A stretch of DNA of 64,000 nucleotides, taken from contig CAOJOK010000001.1 of assembly GCA_948440265.1 (NCBI GenBank), positions 372,001 to 436,000 on the forward strand. The letters are read 5' to 3'. The DNA is from an uncultured Clostridia bacterium (GTDB lineage: Bacteria; Bacillota; Clostridia; Christensenellales; Pumilibacteraceae). The notes beneath the pieces were generated by a model. The model had not been told where the DNA came from, ran no database searches, and was given only the letters and a program-made list of their open reading frames with translations. This document shows, one piece after another, positions 45,242 through 54,200 of this stretch (position 1 is its first letter; every line of letters begins with the position of its first letter). The position numbers and the translations under genes are program-made.

Positions 45242-45835
45242 TCAAGTATATAATTTTTTTAAGTGATATGAAAAGCCTTGTCTTGACATACCAACCAAAA
45301 AAGCGGCTTGCTTTTGAGAAAGCAAACCGCTTTTATATTGTTTTACAACCGCTAAAAACTGTTTTGTGTATTGTGTTTTAGGTCGTCCGAATTTAACGCC
45401 TTTCGCCCGCGCCGTTTTTATTCCTTCCGCTTGCCGCGCCTTTATGTTCGTGCGCTCGTTTTCGGCAACGAAAGAGAGTATCTGCAAAACAATGTCCGAT
45501 ATAAATTTGCCTATCAGAGTATCTTTTTTCACGCGCGTATCTAATAGCGGCATATCCAAAACTAAAATATCCGCTTTTATGCCGTTTACAATTCTATCCC
45601 ACTCAAAAATAATCTCGTCGTAATTGCGCCCCAAACGGTCTATCGACTTAATAATGAGTAAATCGCCGCTTTTCAAAGTGGATATTAGCCGTTTGTATGC
45701 GGCGCGTTCAAAGTCCTTGCCGCTTTTCTTTTCGGCAAAAATATTCCGCTCCGAAACTCCGAACTTAATAAATTCCGCAATTTGTCTGTCAAGATTTTGG
45801 TCTTTTGCGGAAACGCGCCCGTATGCGTATTCCAT
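45242..45835 (-). CDS. Serine recombinase (resolvase/invertase family)
   Basis: 197 residues. Catalytic domain with nucleophile Ser in YGRVSAKDQNLDRQ (Ser9), DRLGRNYDEI, and the helix E region with ENERTNIKARQAEGI; C-terminal helix-turn-helix (SQKQAAFLVGMSRQGFSYHL). Length and order fit Tn3-type resolvases. No transposase is near. AT-rich, lysine-rich codon use unlike the flanking genes suggests transfer. AAGGAG before the ATG lies in one arm of the inverted repeat at 45849-45871. Confidence 0.92.
   Translation of the reverse strand: MEYAYGRVSAKDQNLDRQIAEFIKFGVSERNIFAEKKSGKDFERAAYKRLISTLKSGDLLIIKSIDRLGRNYDEIIFEWDRIVNGIKADILVLDMPLLDTRVKKDTLIGKFISDIVLQILSFVAENERTNIKARQAEGIKTARAKGVKFGRPKTQYTKQFLAVVKQYKSGLLSQKQAAFLVGMSRQGFSYHLKKLYT
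45297..45338 (+). terminator. Terminator-like hairpin inside the recombinase 3' end
   Basis: Plus strand AAAAGCGG-C-TTGCTTT, loop TGAG, AAAGCAA-A-CCGCTTTT, then ATATTG. It lies about 110 bp after the activase-like gene and would end that transcript, while also being coding sequence (helix-turn-helix) of the recombinase on the other strand. Confidence 0.6.
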
Positions 45836-45848
45836 AATATAAAAAACT

Positions 45849-45871
45849 CCTTATAGCGTGATACTATAAGG
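45849..45871. promoter_or_regulatory. Inverted repeat upstream of the recombinase
   Basis: CCTTATAG-CGTGATA-CTATAAGG, perfect 8-bp arms. It covers the recombinase Shine-Dalgarno, so it may be a recombinase-binding/res subsite, an operator or an mRNA hairpin limiting translation. Confidence 0.45.
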
Positions 45872-45896
45872 ATACCGAAAAAGCAAATAAAAGTAC

Positions 45897-46017
45897 ACTT
45901 TATTTTGCATAGGCGAAAACGGCTTAATTTTGCCTTTTTGCCCTTATATTTTATCATATTTACACTATAAATGCAAGAAAAAGCAAGGCAAAAAAATGTG
46001 TACTTTATTTTGCATAG
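45897..46017. repeat. Pair of 16-bp direct repeats between recombinase and lipoprotein genes
   Basis: ACTTTATTTTGCATAG occurs at 45897-45912 and 46002-46017, 105 bp apart, in AT-rich DNA. A further 13-bp direct repeat AAAAAGCAAATAA is at 45878-45890 and 47344-47356, bracketing the lipoprotein unit. These could be recombinase sites or insertion borders. Confidence 0.5.
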
Positions 46018-46043
46018 CAAATAACTTTTTCGGGGTGTTTTTT

Positions 46044-47213
46044 ATGAAAAGAACTTTCAAATTTTTACCGCTTATTTTATGCGCCGTTATGGGCTTGGCG
46101 GTCTTTCTTTCCGCTTGCGGCGATAACAACCAAACTACGCCGCCCGCACACGAACACACATTTGCAACCGTTTGGACAAACGACGATACACACCATTGGT
46201 ATGCCGCTACTTGCGAACACACCGACCAAATAAAAGACAAAGCGGCGCACAATTTTGACGGCGGCGAAACTTGCATTGTCTGCAACTATACAAAACCGCA
46301 CAAACACACTTTTGCGACTACTTGGACGACGGACGGCACTCACCATTGGTATGCCGCTACTTGCGAACACACCGACCAAATAAAAGACAAAGCGGCGCAC
46401 AATTTTGACGGCGGCGAAACTTGCAAGGTATGTAATTATACAAAGCCGCACGAACACACATTTGCAACCGTTTGGACGAACGACGAAACATACCATTGGT
46501 ATGCCGCTACTTGCGAACATACAAACGAAACGAAAGACAAAGCCGCGCACGATTTCAACGGTAATAAATGCACCGTCTGCGACTACGAAAAACCGCTTAC
46601 TTGGGACGATATTTCAAACGAGCAAATTTTGAATTTGTTTAATGAAAAACTTACCTTAAAAGCCGCACAAAATATTTACGCTGATTATGGTTGGGATATT
46701 AACGAAAATAATGTTACAAATGCGACTTGGTATGTTAGTAAAGACAGGGATATATCAACTGCAAATTTAGTGTTTACTTATATGAGAGGTCAAAAATCGC
46801 ATTATATCAATCTTTGTAAAGTTGAATTTGCTACTCCTTTAACGCCGCAAAACATACAAGATAAAAATATAGGTGTACCTACTTGTACAAGTTTATATAT
46901 GAAAAATATAGATGCGGCAATTCAAGAACAACGCACGGCATTGACAAACGCAATTTGCGACACCTTATTCGGCGCAAAAACGGGCGCAACAAGATACATT
47001 ATTGATAATGGCAGAAATGAACTTGACCCACAGATGAGTGATGTTTCAAGATTTACTGTGATTGAAATAACGGAAAATGTCATACAAGAAAAATCTATTA
47101 AAATTAAATATGCAAACAATGACGCAGATTTAATTTCAAAACTTGCAACGGAAAATAATTATGCCGTTTACGGCGACGATAAAAATATTGCTATCACGGG
47201 TGAAAAGTTATGA
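46044..47213 (+). CDS. Repeat-bearing lipoprotein
   Basis: 389 residues. Lipoprotein signal peptide MKRTFKFLPLILCAVMGLAV with lipobox LSAC (Cys at about 23). Residues about 37-184 are three near-identical 50-residue units, each with HTFAT-W, HHWYAATCEHT, KDKAAH-F and a C-VC-Y knuckle, rich in His and Cys and possibly metal-binding. The C-terminal 200 residues are a different, AT-rich, unrecognised domain (DYGWDINENNVTNATWYVS region). Start chosen at 46044 for its lipoprotein signal and GGGG upstream. Probably a cell-surface protein acquired with the recombinase. Confidence 0.82.
   Translation: MKRTFKFLPLILCAVMGLAVFLSACGDNNQTTPPAHEHTFATVWTNDDTHHWYAATCEHTDQIKDKAAHNFDGGETCIVCNYTKPHKHTFATTWTTDGTHHWYAATCEHTDQIKDKAAHNFDGGETCKVCNYTKPHEHTFATVWTNDETYHWYAATCEHTNETKDKAAHDFNGNKCTVCDYEKPLTWDDISNEQILNLFNEKLTLKAAQNIYADYGWDINENNVTNATWYVSKDRDISTANLVFTYMRGQKSHYINLCKVEFATPLTPQNIQDKNIGVPTCTSLYMKNIDAAIQEQRTALTNAICDTLFGAKTGATRYIIDNGRNELDPQMSDVSRFTVIEITENVIQEKSIKIKYANNDADLISKLATENNYAVYGDDKNIAITGEKL
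46152..46595 (+). repeat. Three tandem 150-bp coding repeats
   Basis: Units at 46152-46301, 46302-46451 and 46452-46595 (last 48 codons). Units 1 and 2 are nearly identical at DNA level over long stretches, for example across the codons for HHWYAATCEHTDQIKDKAAH, pointing to recent duplication. Confidence 0.85.
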
Positions 47214-47311
47214 GCGAATTTGACGAAACCGAAAAATTAGACGGACGGCAAACGGCAATTATCAGAGCCATAGCGGAAAACGAAGCCGCTAAAAGCGCAA
47301 CGAAGCAATAA
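47210..47311 (+). CDS. 33-residue hypothetical protein
   Basis: Reads MSEFDETEKLDGRQ and continues to a TAA at 47311; overlaps the lipoprotein stop as ATGA with GGGTGAAAAG upstream, the coupling style of the window. Charged, helical, no signal peptide. It may be the end of a decayed accessory gene. Confidence 0.4.
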   Translation: MSEFDETEKLDGRQTAIIRAIAENEAAKSATKQ

Positions 47312-47365
47312 CGGGCTATTTTTCACAGAGATAAAGCACTATTAAAAAGCAAATAACCATACAAA

Positions 47366-47408
47366 AAAACCTGCTTTCGGGAGCAATCAAAAGCAGGTTT
47401 TAATTTTA
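47366..47408. terminator. Bidirectional terminator (lipoprotein / amidohydrolase)
   Basis: AAAACCTGCTTT (47366-47377) pairs with AAAGCAGGTTTT (47390-47401), T-rich on both sides. Confidence 0.82.
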
Positions 47409-47453
47409 AAATGTATATTATAAAAGCGCCCTGCCCTGCAAGACATAATTTCA

Positions 47454-48248
47454 TTATATACCGTTTAACAGGTTGAGAGCGTTTTTATAAAAAATCAAAT
47501 CCAGCGTGTTTTTGTCTTTCACGAAGCCGCGCATTTCTTCGACTTCGGTCTGCTGGTTCTGCCACGGGGTGTCCGTGCCGAACAGAATTTTATCTCTGCC
47601 GTGGCGGTCTATGAACTCGTCTATTCTTTCCTGCGGCAGAAATTTGAAGCCGAACGAAGTGTCTACAAACACATTCTTTCCGACGACGTACTTAAACACG
47701 TCGTCCCACATATCCTGTCCGCCGAGATGTGCGCCGACGATTTTCGCGCCGTCGAAGTCGGAAGCGAACCTTGCGAACATTTCGGGCGTACACATATATT
47801 TTTCCCGAAGAACGAGGTCGTGACCGCAGTGGAAAATCATTATCATATCTTCTTTTGCAATCGCCTCGTACAGCGGATAGACCGCCCTGTCGTCCACGGC
47901 AAAGCCCTGATAGTCGGGATGAAACTTTATGCCCTTGACGCCGCTGTGCTTCAAGCGTTTGATTTCTTCCGCGTAATCCGTGCAGTTCGGATGCACGGAG
48001 CCGAAAGAGATAAAGCCGTCTTCCCCATTCGACGCTATCGCCCAATCGTTGACGCTGTGCGTCTGGTGCGGATTTGTGGCGATATTGCAAATCACGGATA
48101 CGTCTATGCCTGCCCTTGCCATAGACGCTTTTAAACCGCCGAGCGTGCCGTCGAAATGCGGCGGATAGAGAGAGTGCCGCGCAAGATTTTCCATTGCTTT
48201 CGGGGCGAGAGCGTCGTTGAAACAGTGCGTATGAAAATCTATTATCAT
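47454..48248 (-). CDS. TIM-barrel amidohydrolase (amidohydrolase_2 family)
   Basis: 264 residues. Metal motif MIIDFHTHCFND at the N-terminus, GIKFHPDYQGF, MIFHCGHD, VGAHLGGQDMW and ILFGTDTPWQ with the catalytic Asp. This family hydrolyses or decarboxylates small ring or amide compounds; the substrate cannot be told. Start ATG at 48248 has AAGGAG 8 bp upstream; longer reading goes into the divergent promoter region. Confidence 0.9.
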   Translation of the reverse strand: MIIDFHTHCFNDALAPKAMENLARHSLYPPHFDGTLGGLKASMARAGIDVSVICNIATNPHQTHSVNDWAIASNGEDGFISFGSVHPNCTDYAEEIKRLKHSGVKGIKFHPDYQGFAVDDRAVYPLYEAIAKEDMIMIFHCGHDLVLREKYMCTPEMFARFASDFDGAKIVGAHLGGQDMWDDVFKYVVGKNVFVDTSFGFKFLPQERIDEFIDRHGRDKILFGTDTPWQNQQTEVEEMRGFVKDKNTLDLIFYKNALNLLNGI

Positions 48249-48283
48249 TCGGGCTATCTCCTTTTGTTTTTCGCGATATTCGT

Positions 48284-48313
48284 ATTGTACCACTTCGGTC
48301 GCCTGTCGGTCAA
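48284..48313 (-). promoter_or_regulatory. Promoter of the amidohydrolase gene
   Basis: Minus strand TTGACC (48308-48313), 18 bp, TACAAT (48284-48289). Confidence 0.65.
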
Positions 48314-48350
48314 GCAACTGCGAAAAGTTTTCGTTTGGAGCGTTCAACGG

Positions 48351-48379
48351 TTGACTAAAAATGCAAATTGCTCTATAAT
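48351..48379 (+). promoter_or_regulatory. Promoter of purA
   Basis: TTGACT (48351-48356), 17 bp, TATAAT (48374-48379); divergent to the amidohydrolase promoter. Confidence 0.78.
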
Positions 48380-48431
48380 GATAAGGTGTTCGCGATTTTT
48401 GCGGACAAAAGCATTTTCGGAGGATATTACT

Positions 48432-49703
48432 ATGGCAACCGTAGCACTTGTGGGAACTCAATGGGGCGATGAGGGCAAGGGTAAAATTATAGACATACTT
48501 GCCGCGAAAGCCGATATGGTCGTGCGCGCACAGGGCGGCAACAATGCCGGTCACACTGTGGTAAGCGGCGGCGAGACTTATAAACTGCGGCTTGTACCGA
48601 GCGGAATACTTTATGAAAACTGCGACTGCATAATCGCAGGCGGCGTGGTGGTCGACCCCAAGGCTTTACTTAAAGAGCTTAAAGACCTGACCGACAAGGG
48701 CGTGAAAATCGACAGACTGCGCATAGACGAGCGCGCGCACGTCATTCTGCCCTATCATTTGAAGATTGACGCTTTGAGCGAGAAAGCTCGCGGCAAGGGC
48801 GATATAGGCACGACGGGCAGAGGCATAGGTCCCTGCTATACCGACCAAGCCGAACGCAGCGGAATCAGAATGTATGACTTCATACATCTCGACGTTTTCA
48901 AGAAAAAACTTGCCGAGCGCGTAAAAGCCAAAAACGAAATCATAACGAAGGTATACGGCGAACCGCCTTTGAATGCCGACGAAATTTACGAAGAATACAA
49001 AGAGTATTCCGAAACATTGAAAAAGTACGTTGCGGACACGTCCGTTCTCGTGTATGACGCAATCAAGTCAAAAAAGAGCGTTCTGCTCGAAGGCGCGCAG
49101 GGCACTCTGCTCGATTTGGGCTTCGGCACATATCCGTACGTCACAAGCTCGCACCCCATAAGCGGCGGCTTCTGCATAGGCGCAGGCATAGGTCCCACGG
49201 CGATTGACGAGTGTATAGGCGTGGCGAAGGCATATACGACGAGAGTCGGAAAAGGTCCTTTCCCCACCGAGCTCGACGACGAAGTCGGAGAAAAAATCCG
49301 CACGGTCGGTGCGGAGTTCGGCACCGTCACGGGCAGACCGCGCCGCTGCGGCTGGCTGGACGCCGTCATACTCCGCCTTGCGGTGCGTTTAAACGGCTTG
49401 ACGTCGCTTTCCTTAAACAAACTCGATACGCTTTCGGGAATAGACGAGTTGAAGGTTTGCGTGGCATACGAGTGCGACGGGCGGCGCATAGAGCACTTCC
49501 CTGCCGACATCGACGAGCTGGAAAAGTGCAAGCCCGTTTATGAAACGGTGAAGGGTTGGAGCGAGGATATAAGCGGCGCAAAGAAGTTCGGAGACCTTCC
49601 AAAAAACGCGCAGAAGTATGTGGAGTATGTGGAAAAGCAAATCGGCTGCCGCATATCTATAATCGGCGTCGGTCCCGACCGCACGCAGTGCATTTACAGA
49701 TAA
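48432..49703 (+). CDS. purA: Adenylosuccinate synthetase
   Basis: Joins IMP and aspartate with GTP to adenylosuccinate, toward AMP. 423 residues, full length. Phosphate loop GTQWGDEGKGKIID, then GGNNAGHTVV, TTGRGIGPCYTDQ, LLEGAQGTLLD, and the closing TGRPRRCGWLD. GGAGG 7 bp before the ATG at 48432. Monocistronic with strong promoter and terminator, apart from the other purine gene (purF). Confidence 0.97.
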   Translation: MATVALVGTQWGDEGKGKIIDILAAKADMVVRAQGGNNAGHTVVSGGETYKLRLVPSGILYENCDCIIAGGVVVDPKALLKELKDLTDKGVKIDRLRIDERAHVILPYHLKIDALSEKARGKGDIGTTGRGIGPCYTDQAERSGIRMYDFIHLDVFKKKLAERVKAKNEIITKVYGEPPLNADEIYEEYKEYSETLKKYVADTSVLVYDAIKSKKSVLLEGAQGTLLDLGFGTYPYVTSSHPISGGFCIGAGIGPTAIDECIGVAKAYTTRVGKGPFPTELDDEVGEKIRTVGAEFGTVTGRPRRCGWLDAVILRLAVRLNGLTSLSLNKLDTLSGIDELKVCVAYECDGRRIEHFPADIDELEKCKPVYETVKGWSEDISGAKKFGDLPKNAQKYVEYVEKQIGCRISIIGVGPDRTQCIYR

Positions 49704-49718
49704 GCAACTTAAATACAA

Positions 49719-49757
49719 AACAGCGACTGCTTTGAAATGCGGTCGCTGTTTTTTTGT
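49719..49757 (+). terminator. Terminator of purA
   Basis: AACAGCGACTGC (49719-49730) and GCGGTCGCTGTT (49739-49750), 12-bp stem with one G-U, then TTTTTTG. Confidence 0.9.
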
Positions 49758-49763
49758 CGTTTT

Positions 49764-51119
49764 TTATTTTAAAGTAAAGCCTATCTCTTTCAGTTTTTTG
49801 CTGTTATAGTCTATGACCGAAATAAGGCGGTCGAAAATCTTTTTGGCTTCGGCTTTGTCCGATATTATTCTGGGCACGCCTGCATCGTATATATCGGAAT
49901 GGGTATAGAAGTTTCTGCGCGCGAAATATTCGGTGTACAGCGCGCTCATAACTTCGTTGTACACCACGCTGTCTATACGCTTTCTGTACCCCGATTTCAG
50001 TCTGTAATTGCCGTCGTCGTCCTTTTCATAGCCCTGACCTATCATCTTGACTTCTATGCCGCGTGCGCGCTGTAAGTCGCTTATGAACTTCTCCAAGCCC
50101 CTGTACGGCGGCGTTAAAAGCGAGGAATAGTCGGACAGCTTCGTGTCGTTGTTTATGTCCACAAGACCTATCGCAAGGTCAATCTTCGACTGCTCGCACA
50201 AAAAGTCGAATGCGTTGGGCAGAAGTTTTTTCAGACGGCGCTGAACCGCGCTCTGCGTGTTTGCAGTATTCTTTACTCCGTCGTTTTTCTTGGGCGCGGT
50301 AAGCTCTATATGAGAGCCGACGGCGCTTTTGAAGTCCGTATCTTTGGATATCAAAACCTGTACTTCGGAAAACAGGTAACTGCGTTTGCCCTGCATCTGA
50401 ATGACCTGTTTTTTCGGCAGATAGCGGAGAATTACCTTTTGGGAGTCCTTGCCGCTGACAATATACGTTTCCGTTTCGTCGGGCTTGCCCCTGCCCGTTG
50501 CGCTCTCCGTTTTATACGTTACGCCGCGCATTGCCTTTATGGCTTTTAACGCGTCGTCCAGCCGTTTACGGGCATAGTTCTTCACAGCATAGCCGTTTTT
50601 ATATTCCGCGTTTACTGTTTCCGAGGGTTTTTCCTGCGGCTTGGGCTCTATCTTCTTCTCCTGCGGTTTTACGGGCGGCTGTGCCTTTTTGTCCTTTTTG
50701 ACAATCTGTTTGGACGGCTGTTTTGCAGGCAGAGTATTTCCCTTTTCCGCTTTCTTGGACGGCAATGAGGAAACACCCTTATGCTGAACGGGCAAGCGGC
50801 TTTTTCCGCTTTCGCGCTTATCGCTCTCCGATTCGCTTAAAATGGAGTCGCGCTTTACATACAGCTGTTTGAACCGCTCCAAGACGTTCGGCAAGGCGGT
50901 GAGCGATATTTTTTCCGCTTTGGTGTCGTACACCACTACGCATTTGTCTTTGCCTTCCGAAAACTTGTATATGATGAAATGGTTCTTTTCGTCGGCTGGC
51001 GTGTATGACGTCTGCGCCACCTGCGGCACTGTTTTGACCGCATTTATGAAGCCGAGAAAGTCGGCTTGCTGTGCCTTTATGTCGAACTTGACATTATTAT
51101 CTTTGACGGGAGTATCCAT
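49764..51119 (-). CDS. RnlA-like protein (RNase LS toxin family), putative
   Basis: 451 residues from ATG 51119. Two TBP-like beta-alpha segments: about 20-80 (NHFIIYKFSEGKDKCVVVYD) and about 175-260 (KRLDDALKAIKAM, ILRYLPKKQVIQMQGKRSYLF), separated by a basic, Lys/Pro-rich linker; and a helical C-terminal domain (about 290-451) with LPNAFDFLCEQSKIDLAIGL, LLTPPYRGLEKFISDL and a late RNFYTHSD. The order resembles RnlA of the E. coli RNase LS system (N-terminal, repeated and antitoxin-binding domains). The RnlB antitoxin is not seen next to it. The match is by architecture and motif feel, not by search. A TTG 5 codons upstream abuts GGAGG too closely to be the start. Confidence 0.6.
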   Translation of the reverse strand: MDTPVKDNNVKFDIKAQQADFLGFINAVKTVPQVAQTSYTPADEKNHFIIYKFSEGKDKCVVVYDTKAEKISLTALPNVLERFKQLYVKRDSILSESESDKRESGKSRLPVQHKGVSSLPSKKAEKGNTLPAKQPSKQIVKKDKKAQPPVKPQEKKIEPKPQEKPSETVNAEYKNGYAVKNYARKRLDDALKAIKAMRGVTYKTESATGRGKPDETETYIVSGKDSQKVILRYLPKKQVIQMQGKRSYLFSEVQVLISKDTDFKSAVGSHIELTAPKKNDGVKNTANTQSAVQRRLKKLLPNAFDFLCEQSKIDLAIGLVDINNDTKLSDYSSLLTPPYRGLEKFISDLQRARGIEVKMIGQGYEKDDDGNYRLKSGYRKRIDSVVYNEVMSALYTEYFARRNFYTHSDIYDAGVPRIISDKAEAKKIFDRLISVIDYNSKKLKEIGFTLK

Positions 51120-51181
51120 CGGGTTTTTCGGCAACCTCCGTTTCTATTGCAAAGTCTTTCAAGATTTTTCGACCGATATAA

Positions 51182-51213
51182 GATTAAGCGGCTCATATCA
51201 AAGCCGCTTAATC
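51182..51213 (-). terminator. Hairpin after the surface protein gene
   Basis: Perfect 12-bp stem GATTAAGCGGCT / AGCCGCTTAATC with an 8-nt loop; only a short T-rich run (TTATAT) follows on the minus strand, so some read-through into the RnlA-like gene is possible. Confidence 0.65.
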
Positions 51214-51235
51214 GGGTGTTTGTATTTATGACGGA

Positions 51236-54200
51236 TTATTTGCCCGTCTTTTCCGTTTTGACTCTGCGCTTGCGGAACAGTACGAAGTACAGTATTACCG
51301 CCGCGATGAGCACTACGCCGACAACGATAAGCACGGTGCTGATTGCCGCTATCGAGAACGGGCTCTTTGCCGTCTTGCCGGACACGGTGATTTTCTCTCT
51401 GTAAGTCGTCACGTTGCCGAGTTTGTCGTACACTTCGTACTTGATTTCGTACGTTCCGGACTTCGTCAAGGTTATCTTCGTGTTGCTGTCTTTCTGCTCC
51501 AAATCTCTGTATCTGGTACCCGTGCCGTCAATCGTAGCTTCGCTTACGACTTCGTTGCTGGGGTCATAGAGAGTCTTGACATAACGGAAATCGCCCTGGC
51601 TTTCATTCTCGTCGAGGCTTGCGGTGTCGATAACGATTTTACCGAACTTGAACTCCGCGCCCTGCTGACGGTTTGCCTGGAACGCGTCCGTGTAAGAAAC
51701 GCTGAACGCAGGTCCTCTGACGTCGCCGACATATATAATCTTTTCCGTGGAAACGGACTCGCCGTTTACCGTGCCGGTTATGATTACTTTGTATTCGCCG
51801 TCGTTCTTCGCCGTGAACTTGTAGGTGTTCGTATCTTCGTCGTACGTCGTTTCGATAGTACCGCCGGAACCGCTTCCGCCGAGCTTGCTGCTGTAACGCA
51901 CTCTGACTTCGACTTCGCCCATTCCGTTTGCGTTGTACGCCACTATGGACGGCAACGTGATTTCCGAACCCTTTGCCTTATAAGTGGGCATAACGTCCTG
52001 TATTTCGATTACGGGAGCGTCGCTGTCCGTGAAGCTGACCGTATATGCCGTGCAACCTGCAACGTCGGTCTGCACTTCGTTATCCACAACGCTGCTTCCG
52101 CTGACTTCGACATAACCTTCCGTTATCTCGTACGAAGAAGCCGTCTTTGCCGTGAATTCCTTGCCCATAACGGAATATCTGCTGCCCTTGACTTTGTAAG
52201 CCATATGGTAGGTCTTGCCTTCGCCGCCGGGTATGGTCAGTTCCTTGCAACGGAAAGAATACGTTGCGTTTATGCTGCCCTTCGTCGGTACGGTAGCCGC
52301 CGTCGTGGACGTGCCGTCGTCGCTTCCCTTTTCCACTTCTATGAGAGCCACTCTGACAATGTTCTTGCCCGTCAAGTCGAATGCGCGAACGCTGACCTGA
52401 TAGACGCCTGCTTGAGAAGGCTTGAAGCTGATGTTTCTTACGACTATCTGATTGTCTGCGACACTGTAATAATGTTCGGACTCTACGTCGTTTACATACT
52501 TGCCGTCGGCGGTGTTCTTTACCGAGAACTCATAGCCCGTGTACGGACGGAAGTCGGCATTGCCTACGTCGATTTTGAACGAACCGAGTTCTGCAACCGC
52601 GTTGGTCTTGAACTTACTGCCGTCGGTATTTTGAGTTTTGATATCGAAGTTTGCCGCAGGCATAGCGAAGCTTACGTTTTCGCTTTCGGAACTGAACACT
52701 TTAACGTCTGCCGAATCGGTCTTGCTGTAACCGAGCTTGTCCTTTACCGTAAGGGTAAGCGTTATCGTGTTATCGCCTGCTATCAAGAGCTCTTCTTTCT
52801 TATCGTTTACGAGATAGAATTTGTTTTCTTTCTCCACTATGTCGAGCACTTCGCCGCCGCTGACATTCAACGCTTTCTCTGCATCTGTTTCAGCCGCACT
52901 TTTCAAAGTGTATTCGATTTGCGGTCTGGTGTCGTCGCGCTTGCTTGCAACGCGCGTGGGAACGGTGAAGGTTTCGCCGTCAACCGCCACGAGATATGCG
53001 GGAGCGTCTTCGATTTTGGCTTCTATCGAGTCGACGCCTGCCGTATCTTCGTATTCTTCTTCGACAGTGATTTTATAGGTTTTGTACGAACGATTCGGCT
53101 TTGCGTCGCGCGCCGTGTATTCCACGGTGTAATCGCCTACGCCGTTGTCGTGCGTGTGAACTTCGGAGAACAGGAACTCCAAGTCTTTGAATTTATACTT
53201 TTCGCCTGCAGCGCCGTAAGTGGAATCGCTTCCCGTGAACTCCTCGTTTTCGTCGAGAATGTTATCGAAGCTGATAACCGTCTTGTTTGCGTTGTCGGTG
53301 TTATCCGTGATTTTGAAGGATACGGTCACATTCTTTGCGCCGTTGTTGTCAACAACTACGGGCATAGGGAATTTGATTGCCGCACTTGCATCATCTTCGC
53401 CTTTCTTGACTCTTACGCCCCACTTCTCGGGAATCTGATAATCGTTGATTTCCTTGAACACGGGAGCCGTCGTATCGGATACGTTTATGGTATACTCGTG
53501 AGCCGTGGACTGATTGCCGGCGTCGTCGTGCGCCTGATACGTGACGACGTATCTGCCGACCTGCGTCGGATAGAAGCTCATTTTCTTATTGTTGTCGAAT
53601 ATTTCTTTCTCGGCTTTGACAACGGGCTTGCCGTCTGCGTCGAGCTTTACATATTCGTCTTCAACTTCGACCTGAGGAACTTCTTCGTCGCCGAAAGTTA
53701 CCTTTACGGTTATCTGAACGTTCTTATCCCAGTTGTCGGTTGCGGTAGCCGTCGGAAGCGTGAACTTTCTGTTCAGCGATGCGTTCTCGGCTACGTTGAC
53801 GGTATTGAGATTGGGTCTCTCCTCGTCCTTGAAACCGGAAGCGTCCTGAACGGTCACTTCGAAATCCTGCGTATAGACCTTGGAGTAGCCCTTGAACTTC
53901 GCGAAATACGTCACATACAGCTTACCTGCAAAGTTGTCCAACTTTATCTTGTCGGTGCCGTTTGCCGTATACTCGGTGTCGTTGAGGCTGGTCTTTACTT
54001 TAACGACTGCGTCGTCCTTATGCCACACGTTGTCTTCGTCGTAATAGCCGAGTTCAGCGGACGGGAACACGATTTCCGAACCCGTCGTCGTGACGGTGGG
54101 AATGGTGGCTCCGCCGTACAAAACGCTTATCGTATAATCTTCGTCTACATAGCTCTTTACGTCGAAATCGTAGCTGTACTCTTTATTTGCGGAATCTTTC

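Noticed and set aside
45685..46020. Minus-strand frame overlapping the recombinase start
   Set aside because: Repeated LCKIK pieces come from the 16-bp DNA repeats; no ribosome site and it overlaps the recombinase in another frame.
46152..46595. CRISPR-like or other non-coding tandem repeat
   Set aside because: Units are 150 bp, in frame and code for a conserved 50-residue module; no short repeat-spacer pattern.
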